Source: JAJPKK01 sp963802745
GTDB taxonomy: Bacteria; Pseudomonadota; Alphaproteobacteria; Rhizobiales; Xanthobacteraceae
DNA length: 64,000 nucleotides
Direction: 5' to 3'
NCBI GenBank assembly: GCA_963802745.1
Contig: CAWDKL010000011.1
Coordinates: forward strand, 1 to 64,000
Shown here: piece after piece, positions 40,201 to 45,785 of the stretch
Layout: each line of letters opens with the position of its first letter
How positions within the stretch are numbered: the first letter of the stretch is position 1
Program-made: the position numbers and the translations under genes
Notes under the pieces: model-generated
Databases searched by the model: none
Seen by the model: the letters and a program-made list of their open reading frames with translations, nothing else
What the model was told of the DNA's origin: nothing

Positions 40201-40828
40201 CGTGACCATCCAGCGGTGCGCCATTGGAAACGGCGGTGGTGCGCGAGCCGGCCACCCCCGCGGCATCAGGCACCACCAAGCTCAGCACCTGCGGCGCCGC
40301 GCCGATGGGCCTGGTGGCCACCTGCAGCGTTGTTTCGGCCAGGCCGTAGCCCGGGCAAAAGGCATTGCGGGAGAAGCCGTGCGGGGCAAAGCGCTGCGCA
40401 AACCGCTCGATGGTGGAAGCGCGGGGCGGTTCGCCGCCTGAGACTGCGCAGCGCCAAGAGGCCAGGTCGAGCCGCACAGCAGGATCGATATTGCAACATA
40501 ATTCGTAGGCGAAATTCGGGGCCGCGCTGACGGTGCCGCGAAACTCCGAGATCGCGCGCAGCCAGCGCAGCGGCTCCTGCAGGAAAGCCGCGGGGGTCAT
40601 CGCCACCGTCAGCTGGCCGAAGAAGATTGGCTGGAGAATGCCGCTGATCAGGCCGAGATCATGATAGGGCGGCAACCACGTGACATGCACGTCGGAACAG
40701 GTAAAACCGCAGCGCGCCGCGGTGGCAGCGAAGTTCGCCATCAGGTTGCTGTGGTCGATCATCACGCCTTTGGGCGTGCCGGTGGTGCCGGACGTATATT
40801 GCAGCAGCGCCAGGTCTTCGGGGCGCAC
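31256..40828 (-). CDS. Hybrid PKS/NRPS megasynthase: FAAL(partial)-ACP-KS-AT-ACP-TR-C(half)-A-PCP-TR
   Basis: One unbroken 3190-residue frame. Domains in order: fatty acyl-AMP ligase lacking its first 150 or so residues (about 1-420; YTSGTTGTPKGVM near the start); ACP (GLDSLKA, 430-510); KS (523-943; DTACSSSL, HGTGT, NIGHLE); AT (1050-1360; GHSVGEY and HAFHS, malonyl type); ACP (GLDSIQFMEL, 1425-1510); thioester reductase (TGATGFLGG, 1548-1912); the C-terminal half of a condensation domain without HHxxxDG (1913-2180); adenylation (FTSGSTGRPKG, YGPTEATVW, 2190-2680); PCP (LNGHSL, 2696-2770); second thioester reductase (2806-3166). It would activate a fatty acid, extend it by two carbons and reduce it off as aldehyde or alcohol. 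The frame is open back to 40876, where a TGA precedes CALAADAAALWRD, so the natural N-terminus is missing. Confidence 0.85.
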   Translation of the reverse strand: MRPEDLALLQYTSGTTGTPKGVMIDHSNLMANFAATAARCGFTCSDVHVTWLPPYHDLGLISGILQPIFFGQLTVAMTPAAFLQEPLRWLRAISEFRGTVSAAPNFAYELCCNIDPAVRLDLASWRCAVSGGEPPRASTIERFAQRFAPHGFSRNAFCPGYGLAETTLQVATRPIGAAPQVLSLVVPDAAGVAGSRTTAVSNGAPLDGHDVRIVNHESGRELPPGAVGEVWVAGPTVSRGYWNRPAETAEAFAAWLPPAGPFLRTGDLGALVDGELYVTGRLKETIIIRGRNHYAQDIEATVATAAPELGFDATIACGVEIDGTEALVIVHSLARNAVRNLDAASLFPAIRQAVVAAHDVDPHAIVLVRPAGLPRTTSGKLQRLKTRQMFLADQLPVVAAWSAKPAQVSTDARPNPAVAQLLARPPSQRGTLLRRLLAERIGAALDLAEPPGERTGFAELGLDSLKAVQLGERLNAELQLDPPLPATVLFDQPTIDALARLIECRLGLAAPSMPAPAVSRTSPDAPVAVVGLAARMPGAADAAAFWRLLSEGRDAVTEVPGDRFDIDAWYDPNPEIAGKIYTRCGSFLDRIDRFDAGFFGISPREAASMDPQQRLLLETTWTALEDAGMAPERLAGSATGVFLGITGNDYLDLLRARGPEAIDAYAGLGTAHSAAAGRLSYALGLEGPAVAVDTACSSSLVAVHQACQALRSGECDAALAGGVNIILSPEPMVMMCRARMLSADGRCKTFDAAADGYGRGEGVGVVVLRRLSDAERDGARILAVIRGSAVNQDGASGGLTVPNAAAQERLIAAALAQAGVQPAEVAYLEAHGTGTALGDPIEVQAAARVLCADRRPDCPLLLGSVKANIGHLEAAAGIAGLIKVVLALQAGALPAQVHFGDPNPHIPWQDLAVAVVRRRRPWPAGRRIAGVSSFGFTGTNAHVVLEGYVEPPAPASAAPDLVPRTEVLVVSAKSAGALTELAGRYRAWLAAAPDVSLGAICATAAAGRSHFPHRAAVVAATREELAAALGALQAGDAHAGLHTGHRRGRARVAVLFGGQGSQFAGMARGLYATEPVFRTVVERCCAAVDRLGTHAQPLAAVMFAEAGTAPAALLDDTAYAQPGLYALQCALWALWCSLGLEAEAVLGHSVGEYAAAHAAGVLELEAGARLVARRGALMAALPPGGAMASVFAPAEEVAAALARCNAGTAGPGLSLAAENGTHRVVSGPAPLVDGLLAQLAAAGVHGQRLRVSHAFHSALMDPVLAALEAVAAEIRPQPVQLALVSNLTGAAFAEGTWPDAAYWRRHAREPVRFAAGVATLAGFGIDALLELGPRAVLAPLALGCWPDGAPAPAAAASLRPGVADDRALAEAAAALYATGAAIDLAAREASRGYRRVSLPTYPFEPQRHWVDTAYPQPPLLVDTAVAPASSPRENLAPQDLVRREIARVLGAWPTEQAADRPLAELGLDSIQFMELLAGLRNRTGRTLSPAEVSTAATVDDLARLIERESTGRPADDRGLATAAEMLRDARLDDDIMPPLAAAASWAAPSCILLTGATGFLGGRLLANLLAHTEAELLCLVRPGQGAAARERVMAAIGTVSCLAQAGRRIAIVEGDLTQPQFGLEPAAFASLAARVNAVYHAAARVNWLAPYQALSPVNITGTHEVLRFAAMHRLKPVHMVSTLGIFPGGLPEGSSIALEGTRPGAYADRFENAYSQTKCVAELLCDAARRRGLSVSIYRVDFLTAATDAGPTPWRFIVPRLIAAAVQIGCLPDIDVLVNLLPTDCVAEAIIALGQTAEAIGGTFHLLNREPLHMAALRQILVRLGYRIELVSYAAWLDRIEAAPDSGLFAFLGLLRAVAPLLPRYTGFRVNNTVARAVLGRAAPDWYARLPSPEAICRRIVGDLIAAGRIPPPAWRCRGIFQGTAIAERVRQEWQANDAGVAGLPPIAIRPFEPDRVAVEWCRTAWRQDGTPFAAAGPAGAAPEARACTRTDIRGSAFRALCGIADRLGTAPATVLAAAVLVALWRFRNAPELPAETLQIAMLSDASPLLGLNRSGLMQRKIDLSANRSFATLVGMLEAPTGSAQEDGAVDACLILRRPNDGGIVAGLVSLLDGPIVPVIDVAAHSRGVGVEWMNGINLRSWWTGDDVLEVLAPLLHAAAALPSPCLAELPLVERFEQAAAFGGPASPGHAGGLRPVIAAIVEQATRTPDAIAIESGSAALTYRALIARVGAIAARLTAMGACPERPVAVCLDRTPDLVAALLAVHWVGAAYVPLDPEHPLAHRLEKLLASGATLVVTQRAGDLAGGPVTALPLDDIPPAAVPASTPMPGPLAYVIFTSGSTGRPKGVAVGQPALANLIATARDRLGFGASDILLAVTTPAFDIAALELFLPLTVGARVALASRDTVRDGYGLAQALAATGATVMQATPATWTMLVESGWTGAPHLRALCGGEALGPALAARILERVGALWNLYGPTEATVWATAQAVNRSLLDACRDDPSLPIGEPLANLDLAILDDRLVPVPDGMTGELFLSGIGLADGYVGDAALTAERFPLVATAPGQYRRFYRTGDLVRRRNGRIFFLSRRDTQVKLHGHRIELVEIECHIREMAGVSDAVAMRRDDLPGGPGLVAYVVASDAPIGAESLRGWLASRLPAYMVPHHIVFLHALPLGPTGKIDVKALPPPHALDAERQNAAPPRNDTERRLLLIWSDLLELPGIGIQDRFFDLNGHSLAAAEMFVRIAQTFGVSLPVRILAEASTIADLAAAIDAARAGAAWPMRTAAWRKPLLRDAILPDDVRPPSPGLKPVTGDILLTGATGFLGGQLLAQLLVETPARVHCLARGDAALMVRNRIRDRLIADRAWRPEWEDRLIVHLGDLELDRLGLDESSHAGLADDVGQIYHCAAQVAFTLPYRHLRHANVVATANLLRFACSGRAKTFHHISTTSVFDQVALFDGRTIDEDTIAPLTGEPLTGYAASKWVAEQLVLAARARGLAATVYRPGTISGDLRTGVWPTHDLIPATIKGCIELSAVPDIDLGLPLTPVDLVARAIVAVAAAGIPDRVVFHPVCGHVVTLRDITRWLHRYGYRFERLPYDVWRVRLRARLQRGEANAIGALASIFLDPLPDAGGMTAPELLTPGRRPVFRNDAVAAVMGAGGLSSASVDEALFSRSISWWQDTGYLPKPCADMAPG

Positions 40829-40913
40829 CAGCGGATCGCGCCAGAGCGCTGCTGCATCTGCAGCGAGCGCGCATCACCTTAAACCCGGCCACTCGCTCCG
40901 GTGAGGTTTCTTT

Positions 40914-40927
40914 ATTGTAGATACAAT
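40914..40927. promoter_or_regulatory. Perfect palindrome between exporter and megasynthase genes
   Basis: ATTGTA and TACAAT are separated by two bases, forming a perfect inverted repeat in an AT-rich 60 bp patch; a further ATTGTA lies at about 40941. On the minus strand, TACAAT could serve as a -10 box for the megasynthase gene, or the palindrome could be an operator. The exporter stop codon is at 40953, so this small gap is the only place for a separate promoter. Confidence 0.45.
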
Positions 40928-40952
40928 ATCAGCACTCGACATTGTAGAAAAC

Positions 40953-41708
40953 CTACGGCGGTGACGTATAAACGATCTTTCCGTCTTCGGGAGCGGAATC
41001 ACCTAAAGCCGTATCGGATATGATGCGGCCGTCCACCATATTGACGACGCGATCGGCGAATTCGACAATACGACGGTCGTGCGTGACCACCATGATGGTG
41101 GCGTCGTGGTCGGTTGCCAATTCCTTCAGCAGCGTTACCACAATCTTGCTGGCATCCTTATCCAGCGCCGCGGTCGGCTCGTCGGCAAGAACCAGTTGCG
41201 GACGATTGACCAGCGCACGCGCCACCGCCACGCGCTGGCGCTGGCCGCCCGACAATGCCTTCGGCTTGTAGTCGATCCGATGCCCAAGCCCAAGGCGTTC
41301 CAGAATCGCAACACCGCGCTCACGCATTTCGGAAAACGGCAGGTCGCCAAGTTGCATCGCCATTTTTACGTTTTCATAGGCTGACAGGGACTCGAACAGA
41401 TTGTGCATCTGAAAGATAAAGCCGATCTTGCGCCGCACGTCGACAAGCTCGCGCATCGAGGCGCCGGTGAGGTTGCGCCCGAGAGTCTCCACCGTACCAT
41501 CCTGGACCGAACGCAAGGCGCCGATCAGCGTAAGCAGCGTGGTTTTGCCGGAGCCGGACGGCCCGGTCACGACGACGAGTTCGCCGGGACCGATATCCAG
41601 ATGGTTATCGAACAGGACTTGGTTGCGCGAATCGCCTTCACCGAAATGATGATTGAGTCCGGATACGCGAACCCGCGATTTCGGAATGGCGGGTGGCTTT
41701 GCAGCCAT
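40953..41708 (-). CDS. ABC transporter ATP-binding protein, DevA-like
   Basis: A 251-residue ATPase of the LolD/MacB/DevA group. Walker A is TGPSGSGKTTLL, the Q-loop lies in IGFIFQMHNLFESLSAYENV, the signature is LSGGQRQRVAVARALV, Walker B is LVLADEPTAAL and the switch His is in VVTHDRRI. The run GALRSVQDGTVETLGRNL and the IFQMHNL segment are close to cyanobacterial DevA, which exports heterocyst glycolipids. Its ATG overlaps the stop of the upstream permease gene (TGATG). It powers the two FtsX-type permeases with the HlyD-type periplasmic adaptor. The same strand continues into the lipid megasynthase, a likely source of the cargo. Confidence 0.88.
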   Translation of the reverse strand: MAAKPPAIPKSRVRVSGLNHHFGEGDSRNQVLFDNHLDIGPGELVVVTGPSGSGKTTLLTLIGALRSVQDGTVETLGRNLTGASMRELVDVRRKIGFIFQMHNLFESLSAYENVKMAMQLGDLPFSEMRERGVAILERLGLGHRIDYKPKALSGGQRQRVAVARALVNRPQLVLADEPTAALDKDASKIVVTLLKELATDHDATIMVVTHDRRIVEFADRVVNMVDGRIISDTALGDSAPEDGKIVYTSPP

Positions 41709-42910
41709 CAGAAAACCTCTGCCGGATCGGCGAGGAGCACGCGCCGCACCGCAAAAAGCGCCGCAATGATGCACATCATGAGCATCAGCGACAGGCTGAT
41801 GATAATGATTCGCGGCGTCAGCTGCATCGGCAGCAGTGCGATGTCGGCGATGATATCGAACAGCACCACGCTCATCATTATCGCCAGGACATATCCGATG
41901 CCGCCGTAGATCAGCGCCTGCTGCAGCACGACTTTCACCAGATAGCCGTTGCCATAACCCATGGCCTTGAGCGTAGCGTATTGCGGCAGCTGATCGAAGA
42001 TATGGCTGAACAGGATCTGGTAGACGATCATCATGCCGACCGCAAAGCCGATTAGAACGCCGACGGTAAAGATAGGTCCGACGGGAGAAAACTGCGCCTG
42101 ATACGCTTCCTCTTTATCGATAAAATTCTGCCGCGTGAGGACGGACACATTCTTTGATAAGGTATACCGCAATTGCCGTTGGACCGACGCCACGTCATGT
42201 CCCGGCAGTACCTTGACCAGCCCAAACTCGACACTGGGACGCTCCGACAGCATGCCGTCCGAAACCGTCTGCGTCGGTGGGGCGGGGAATACTTTCTCGA
42301 AGTTGCGATCGCTGATAATGATGGTGCCGTCGGTATGGAAATCCGGCCCCAACGCAAAGCGGCCAATGATCTTAAATCGCTTGCCCGACAACTCGCTCTC
42401 CAGCCCGACGCGGGCTTCGCCGAAGAAGCGCCTTGAACGCGCGTCCATCATCACCGTGTCCGGTTGGCGCAGCTCGGCAAGCTTTGCGTTCACCTCAGGG
42501 ATCAGAAAGACCGGCTGATCCGGATCGAAGCCGAAAACCTGAATCAAGTACCGCTGACCGGTTTTCGGATTTTGCCAGGTCGAAGCCGTCCATTCGGCAT
42601 AAAGCGGCCGCACCGATGCAATGCCGGGAACCGCTTTGGCCTCATATAATTGCCGGCGCGAGAATGGCATCTTCCTGCTCAGCTGATATTTCGTCGCGCT
42701 GATGATGACGATATCGGCATCGAAGGTGCGAATGACATCAAGCGTGCTGTTGTTGAAGGCCGATTGGAAGCCGAGCTGAACCAGCATCAGGAATATCGCA
42801 AAGGCAATGCCGCTTACGGACGGCAGTAGCTGAGATCGCTCCGCAAACAGATTGCGACGGGCCAGCGGTACCGCCGCAATTCGCAGGCCGAGGAGATCGA
42901 AACCGGCCAT
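41708..42910 (-). CDS. FtsX-type ABC permease, DevC-like
   Basis: A 400-residue permease with the type VII topology: one N-terminal helix (about 25-50), a large periplasmic domain (50-270) and three C-terminal helices (278-305, 330-355, 365-385). Diagnostic segments are VPLARRNLFAERSQLLPSVSGIAFAIFLMLVQLGF at the start and QYATLKAMGYGNGYL in the cytoplasmic loop; the latter is a signature of DevC proteins. It is followed by the ATPase gene with overlapping codons. Together with the upstream paralogue it should form a heterodimer. Confidence 0.85.
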   Translation of the reverse strand: MAGFDLLGLRIAAVPLARRNLFAERSQLLPSVSGIAFAIFLMLVQLGFQSAFNNSTLDVIRTFDADIVIISATKYQLSRKMPFSRRQLYEAKAVPGIASVRPLYAEWTASTWQNPKTGQRYLIQVFGFDPDQPVFLIPEVNAKLAELRQPDTVMMDARSRRFFGEARVGLESELSGKRFKIIGRFALGPDFHTDGTIIISDRNFEKVFPAPPTQTVSDGMLSERPSVEFGLVKVLPGHDVASVQRQLRYTLSKNVSVLTRQNFIDKEEAYQAQFSPVGPIFTVGVLIGFAVGMMIVYQILFSHIFDQLPQYATLKAMGYGNGYLVKVVLQQALIYGGIGYVLAIMMSVVLFDIIADIALLPMQLTPRIIIISLSLMLMMCIIAALFAVRRVLLADPAEVF

Positions 42911-42917
42911 GGCGGGG

Positions 42918-44045
42918 CTAAAAGAGATCGACCGGATCGGCGCGCCGCAGCCTGCGCGAGGCGTAAAGTGCGGAGGCGCAGCAGATGATGAAGTTGAGGC
43001 TGAACACCAGCATCAGCCGGTATTCGGTCATGTAGATCGGCAGCCTGGTGGCCTCGCGAATGACCTGGTAGATGCCGACCGCGGCGGCGCAGGCCGGAAC
43101 GAAGGCGATGCCGGCAAGCAGGAGCCCGATCCAGACGACGATGCCCGCCAGGAAGCCGTCGCTGTAGCCCATCGCCTTCAGCGTGGCGTATTGCGATAGC
43201 TGGCGCGACACCTGCATCACCAGCGTCTGGTAAAGAATGACGATTCCGACAATGACGGCAACCGCGACGCCGAAGCCGAAAACGATTCCCGTGGAGGTTT
43301 TGACCAACCAGTAGGACCGTTCACCATCTTCGAACGCGACACGCGACAGAATGCGCGTGTCATTAGGCATCATGGTGCGCAATTCGGCGGCAACCTTGTC
43401 GGGATCGGCGCCCGGCTTGAGCCGGACGAGTCCCAGGCTGACGGCCGACAGCGGCTGGTTGGGAACCAGCCGCAAAAAATTCTGGTCGCTCGCCATCACG
43501 ACGCCGAGGCCAAGAAAACCAATTCCCAGCGTGTAGGTCCCCCCGATGGTGACGGTACGGTCACCGAGTTCGGTGACACGATCAGCCTGGATGTCACCGA
43601 ACAGCGGGTGGGTGCGGTTGTCGACCAAGATGGTATCGGGACGACGCAGAATATCGATCTGTCGGGCGAGATCCGATGCGTTGAATACCGGGTCTTCAAG
43701 GCGGAAGCCGATCACGAAGATGTCGTGGCGATCGTCGCCCTGCTCGTTGCTCCATTGCACGAACGCCTGGTAGACCGGAGACGCCGAAGCGACATCGGGA
43801 TGGGCGAGCGCCTGATAAAGACGCCGACGCGGGAAGCTGTTGGATTGCCCCTGAAACACATAGGCGCTCGATGTCAGCATGATGTCGAAATTCATATGGT
43901 CATATATGACCAGGGCGCCCGACGGCACCGACGCGAAAAAACCGAGCTGAAGAAACACCATCAGAACCGAAATGAATATACCGCCGGCCGCAAGGCCGCT
44001 GGTGCCCGATTCGTGGGTCAAGATGCGCCAGGCTATCCGAATCAT
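42918..44045 (-). CDS. FtsX-type ABC permease, DevC-like (paralogue)
   Basis: A 375-residue permease with the same layout as the next gene: RIAWRILTHE, helix, FVSVLMVFLQLGFFAS-type first segment, a periplasmic domain, and the loop QYATLKAMGYSDGFLAG before the second helix. Two non-identical DevC-like subunits in one operon suggest a heterodimeric channel. The start ATG overlaps the HlyD gene stop (ATGA), and the second permease gene begins 7 bases after its end. Confidence 0.85.
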   Translation of the reverse strand: MIRIAWRILTHESGTSGLAAGGIFISVLMVFLQLGFFASVPSGALVIYDHMNFDIMLTSSAYVFQGQSNSFPRRRLYQALAHPDVASASPVYQAFVQWSNEQGDDRHDIFVIGFRLEDPVFNASDLARQIDILRRPDTILVDNRTHPLFGDIQADRVTELGDRTVTIGGTYTLGIGFLGLGVVMASDQNFLRLVPNQPLSAVSLGLVRLKPGADPDKVAAELRTMMPNDTRILSRVAFEDGERSYWLVKTSTGIVFGFGVAVAVIVGIVILYQTLVMQVSRQLSQYATLKAMGYSDGFLAGIVVWIGLLLAGIAFVPACAAAVGIYQVIREATRLPIYMTEYRLMLVFSLNFIICCASALYASRRLRRADPVDLF

Positions 44046-45331
44046 CGCATCGTGCTGACACGCGACACCTTCGCGCCGACGGCTTCGTCGACATGGATGA
44101 TGACGTTGACAGTGTGGTTGGTCAGGTACTGCGTGCGCTCGGCATCGTCGAGTTCGATGCGGACCTCGACGACCCGCGCATCGGACTTCGCCGCCGGATC
44201 GACATTGAGCACGTCGTTCTTGAAGATCATCTGGCCGATCTCGACCACATGCCCGGTGACCGGCGTGGTCAATGTGCGGCTGGTCACCTGTGCGGTCTGG
44301 CCGATCTCGATGCGGCCCGTATCGGTCTCGTAAACTTCGGCGACCGCTCGCATCTTTTCCGTGTTGCCCATGGTGAGGATAGGGGATGGTCCGACCAATT
44401 CGCCCGCGTGGGCCATAATGTTGAGGATGCGGCCGTCGATCGGCGCATAAACGGTCGCACGGTTGGCGCGGACGTCCGCCAGCGCGACCTGCTTGGCGAG
44501 CGACTCGATGGCAAAGTCGGCCTTGGCGCGCTCCAGCGAGGCCTTCGCAAGTCTGAGCTGCGCCTCGGCATCGGCGACGTCGGCCTCGAACTGATGTTCC
44601 AATTCCGCTAGGTGAGCTTTGGCCGATGCGAGATTGCCTTCCCCTTGCAGCACCAGGGCCTGTTGGTCGTTGTAGATCCGGCGGGTGGTGGCGTTCTTGG
44701 CGAGCAAATCGGTTTGCGTCTCCAGAACGGCGCGGTTGTTTTTTAGCATCGCCTCCATGCCTTTGATGGTGGCTACCTGCGCCTCGATCTTCAACGGCGA
44801 AACCTGATTGATCGTCTTGAGTTTGATATCGGCACTCTCGATCTTGATCCGATCGAGCTCCATTTCCGTCTTCAGCTTTAATCGGGCCTCGCTAAGCTGC
44901 GCGGCGAGTTGCTCGCGTTGCGCGACCTGCTCGGTGTAGCTTTGCAGATAGCCGAGAACCTGCCCTTTCTTGACCAGCTCACCCCGGTGCACCAGCAGAA
45001 CTTCGAGCCGGTCGGTGATGCCGGAGCCGATATTGATGATTTCACTTTGCGGCTCGATCCGGCCGAGCGCAGCAACCGTTTTCGGTAATTGGACGCCGTC
45101 CGCTGCGGCCGCCGCTATTGCGGAAACCGTGTTCGTTCGCCACCACCCGACTGTGCCAGCCAAAAGGCCAAGGGCTAATGCGGCCGAAGCAAAAACGGTG
45201 CCGCGCCAACCGCGCGCCGTCTCCATCACCGCCGATCGAACGGCTGCGCGGGCCGATATCGCGGTCTCGCCCTTTGGATCGATGCGGCGCTCGGTCATGT
45301 GGATCAACATGGGCCTCAGTGTCATGTGCAA
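44042..45331 (-). CDS. HlyD-family periplasmic adaptor, DevB-like
   Basis: A protein of about 420 residues: a cytoplasmic tail, one transmembrane helix (GTVFASAALALGLLAGTVGW), then the adaptor fold with a first half-lipoyl motif (ALGRIEPQSEIINIGSGITDRLEVLLVHRGELVKKG is the region), a long coiled-coil hairpin (about 130-290, rich in KLKT/LEHQF repeats) and the second half-motif (NRATVYAPIDGRILNIMAHAGE). It is the first gene of the exporter-megasynthase transcription unit. The exact start is uncertain: TTG 45331, ATG 45325, 45310 or 45298 are all possible. It should link the permeases to a TolC-type outer-membrane channel. Confidence 0.85.
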   Translation of the reverse strand: MHMTLRPMLIHMTERRIDPKGETAISARAAVRSAVMETARGWRGTVFASAALALGLLAGTVGWWRTNTVSAIAAAAADGVQLPKTVAALGRIEPQSEIINIGSGITDRLEVLLVHRGELVKKGQVLGYLQSYTEQVAQREQLAAQLSEARLKLKTEMELDRIKIESADIKLKTINQVSPLKIEAQVATIKGMEAMLKNNRAVLETQTDLLAKNATTRRIYNDQQALVLQGEGNLASAKAHLAELEHQFEADVADAEAQLRLAKASLERAKADFAIESLAKQVALADVRANRATVYAPIDGRILNIMAHAGELVGPSPILTMGNTEKMRAVAEVYETDTGRIEIGQTAQVTSRTLTTPVTGHVVEIGQMIFKNDVLNVDPAAKSDARVVEVRIELDDAERTQYLTNHTVNVIIHVDEAVGAKVSRVSTMR

Positions 45332-45427
45332 ATTTTCACTTTACCGCCAGCAGTTTGCGGTATTTGTTAACTTTCCAGTATCATGCAACCCCACAGTTTG
45401 TTCGCGGAAGCTACACGGAATTGCCTC

Positions 45428-45463
45428 TACCAAAAAATTGCTTTGTGTTTACCAAAAAATTGC
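45428..45463. promoter_or_regulatory. Two direct repeats TACCAAAAAATTGC, 22 bp apart
   Basis: The 14-base unit occurs exactly at 45428-45441 and 45450-45463, a centre-to-centre spacing of two helical turns, in the AT-rich part of the divergent region between the exporter and sterol operons. Same-face spacing suggests binding sites for a dimeric regulator. No regulator gene is adjacent. Confidence 0.6.
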
Positions 45464-45490
45464 CACGTAAGTTAAAAAAAATTAAGGCAT

Positions 45491-45506
45491 TGCCCAAAAT
45501 TGGGCA
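45491..45506. promoter_or_regulatory. Inverted repeat TGCCCAA-AA-TTGGGCA, upstream copy
   Basis: A perfect 7-bp inverted repeat with a 2-base centre, typical of an operator for a dimeric regulator. A related sequence lies 201 bp downstream. Placed about 95 bp before the truncated leader copy. Confidence 0.55.
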
Positions 45507-45691
45507 GTACCTGACGCTGCATAATGCTGCAATGCATTCCGGTCGTTCGTAACCGTGCGCAAATTTGCTGGAGACAACCTCCAAGATGATCTCCAACCAA
45601 AGGTTGATACTGCCGTCCTTCGAGCAGCCCAAACCGCAGCGTCAGGCGCACGCAGCGGGCATGCATTCGGAATTTAAACTATGTAGGTCAC

Positions 45692-45707
45692 TGCCCGGAA
45701 TTGGGCG
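45692..45707. promoter_or_regulatory. Inverted repeat TGCCCGGAATTGGGCG, downstream copy
   Basis: The counterpart of the upstream palindrome; the outer GCCC/GGGC arms are kept and the centre differs. It lies 79 bp before the Rieske ATG, the right distance for an operator of the sterol operon. Confidence 0.5.
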
Positions 45708-45769
45708 ATGCGCGGCGGTTCATCATGCTGCAATAAATCGCGGTTTTGCGTATTCGCTGGCAAACCGAT

Positions 45770-45782
45770 GGAGGTAACCTCC
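45770..45782 (+). promoter_or_regulatory. Ribosome binding site inside a small hairpin
   Basis: GGAGG (45770-45774) is followed after TAA by its own complement CCTCC (45778-45782), so the Shine-Dalgarno sequence of the first sterol gene can be base-paired. The same arrangement (GGAG...CTCC) is present in the upstream leader copy. It could damp translation. If instead translation starts at ATG 45768, these bases are coding. Confidence 0.45.
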
Positions 45783-45785
45783 AAA

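Noticed and set aside
45565..45777. Functional small protein from the upstream leader copy
   Set aside because: Similarity to the Rieske gene ends after about 20 codons and the rest is read through promoter-like sequence; treated as a duplication relic.
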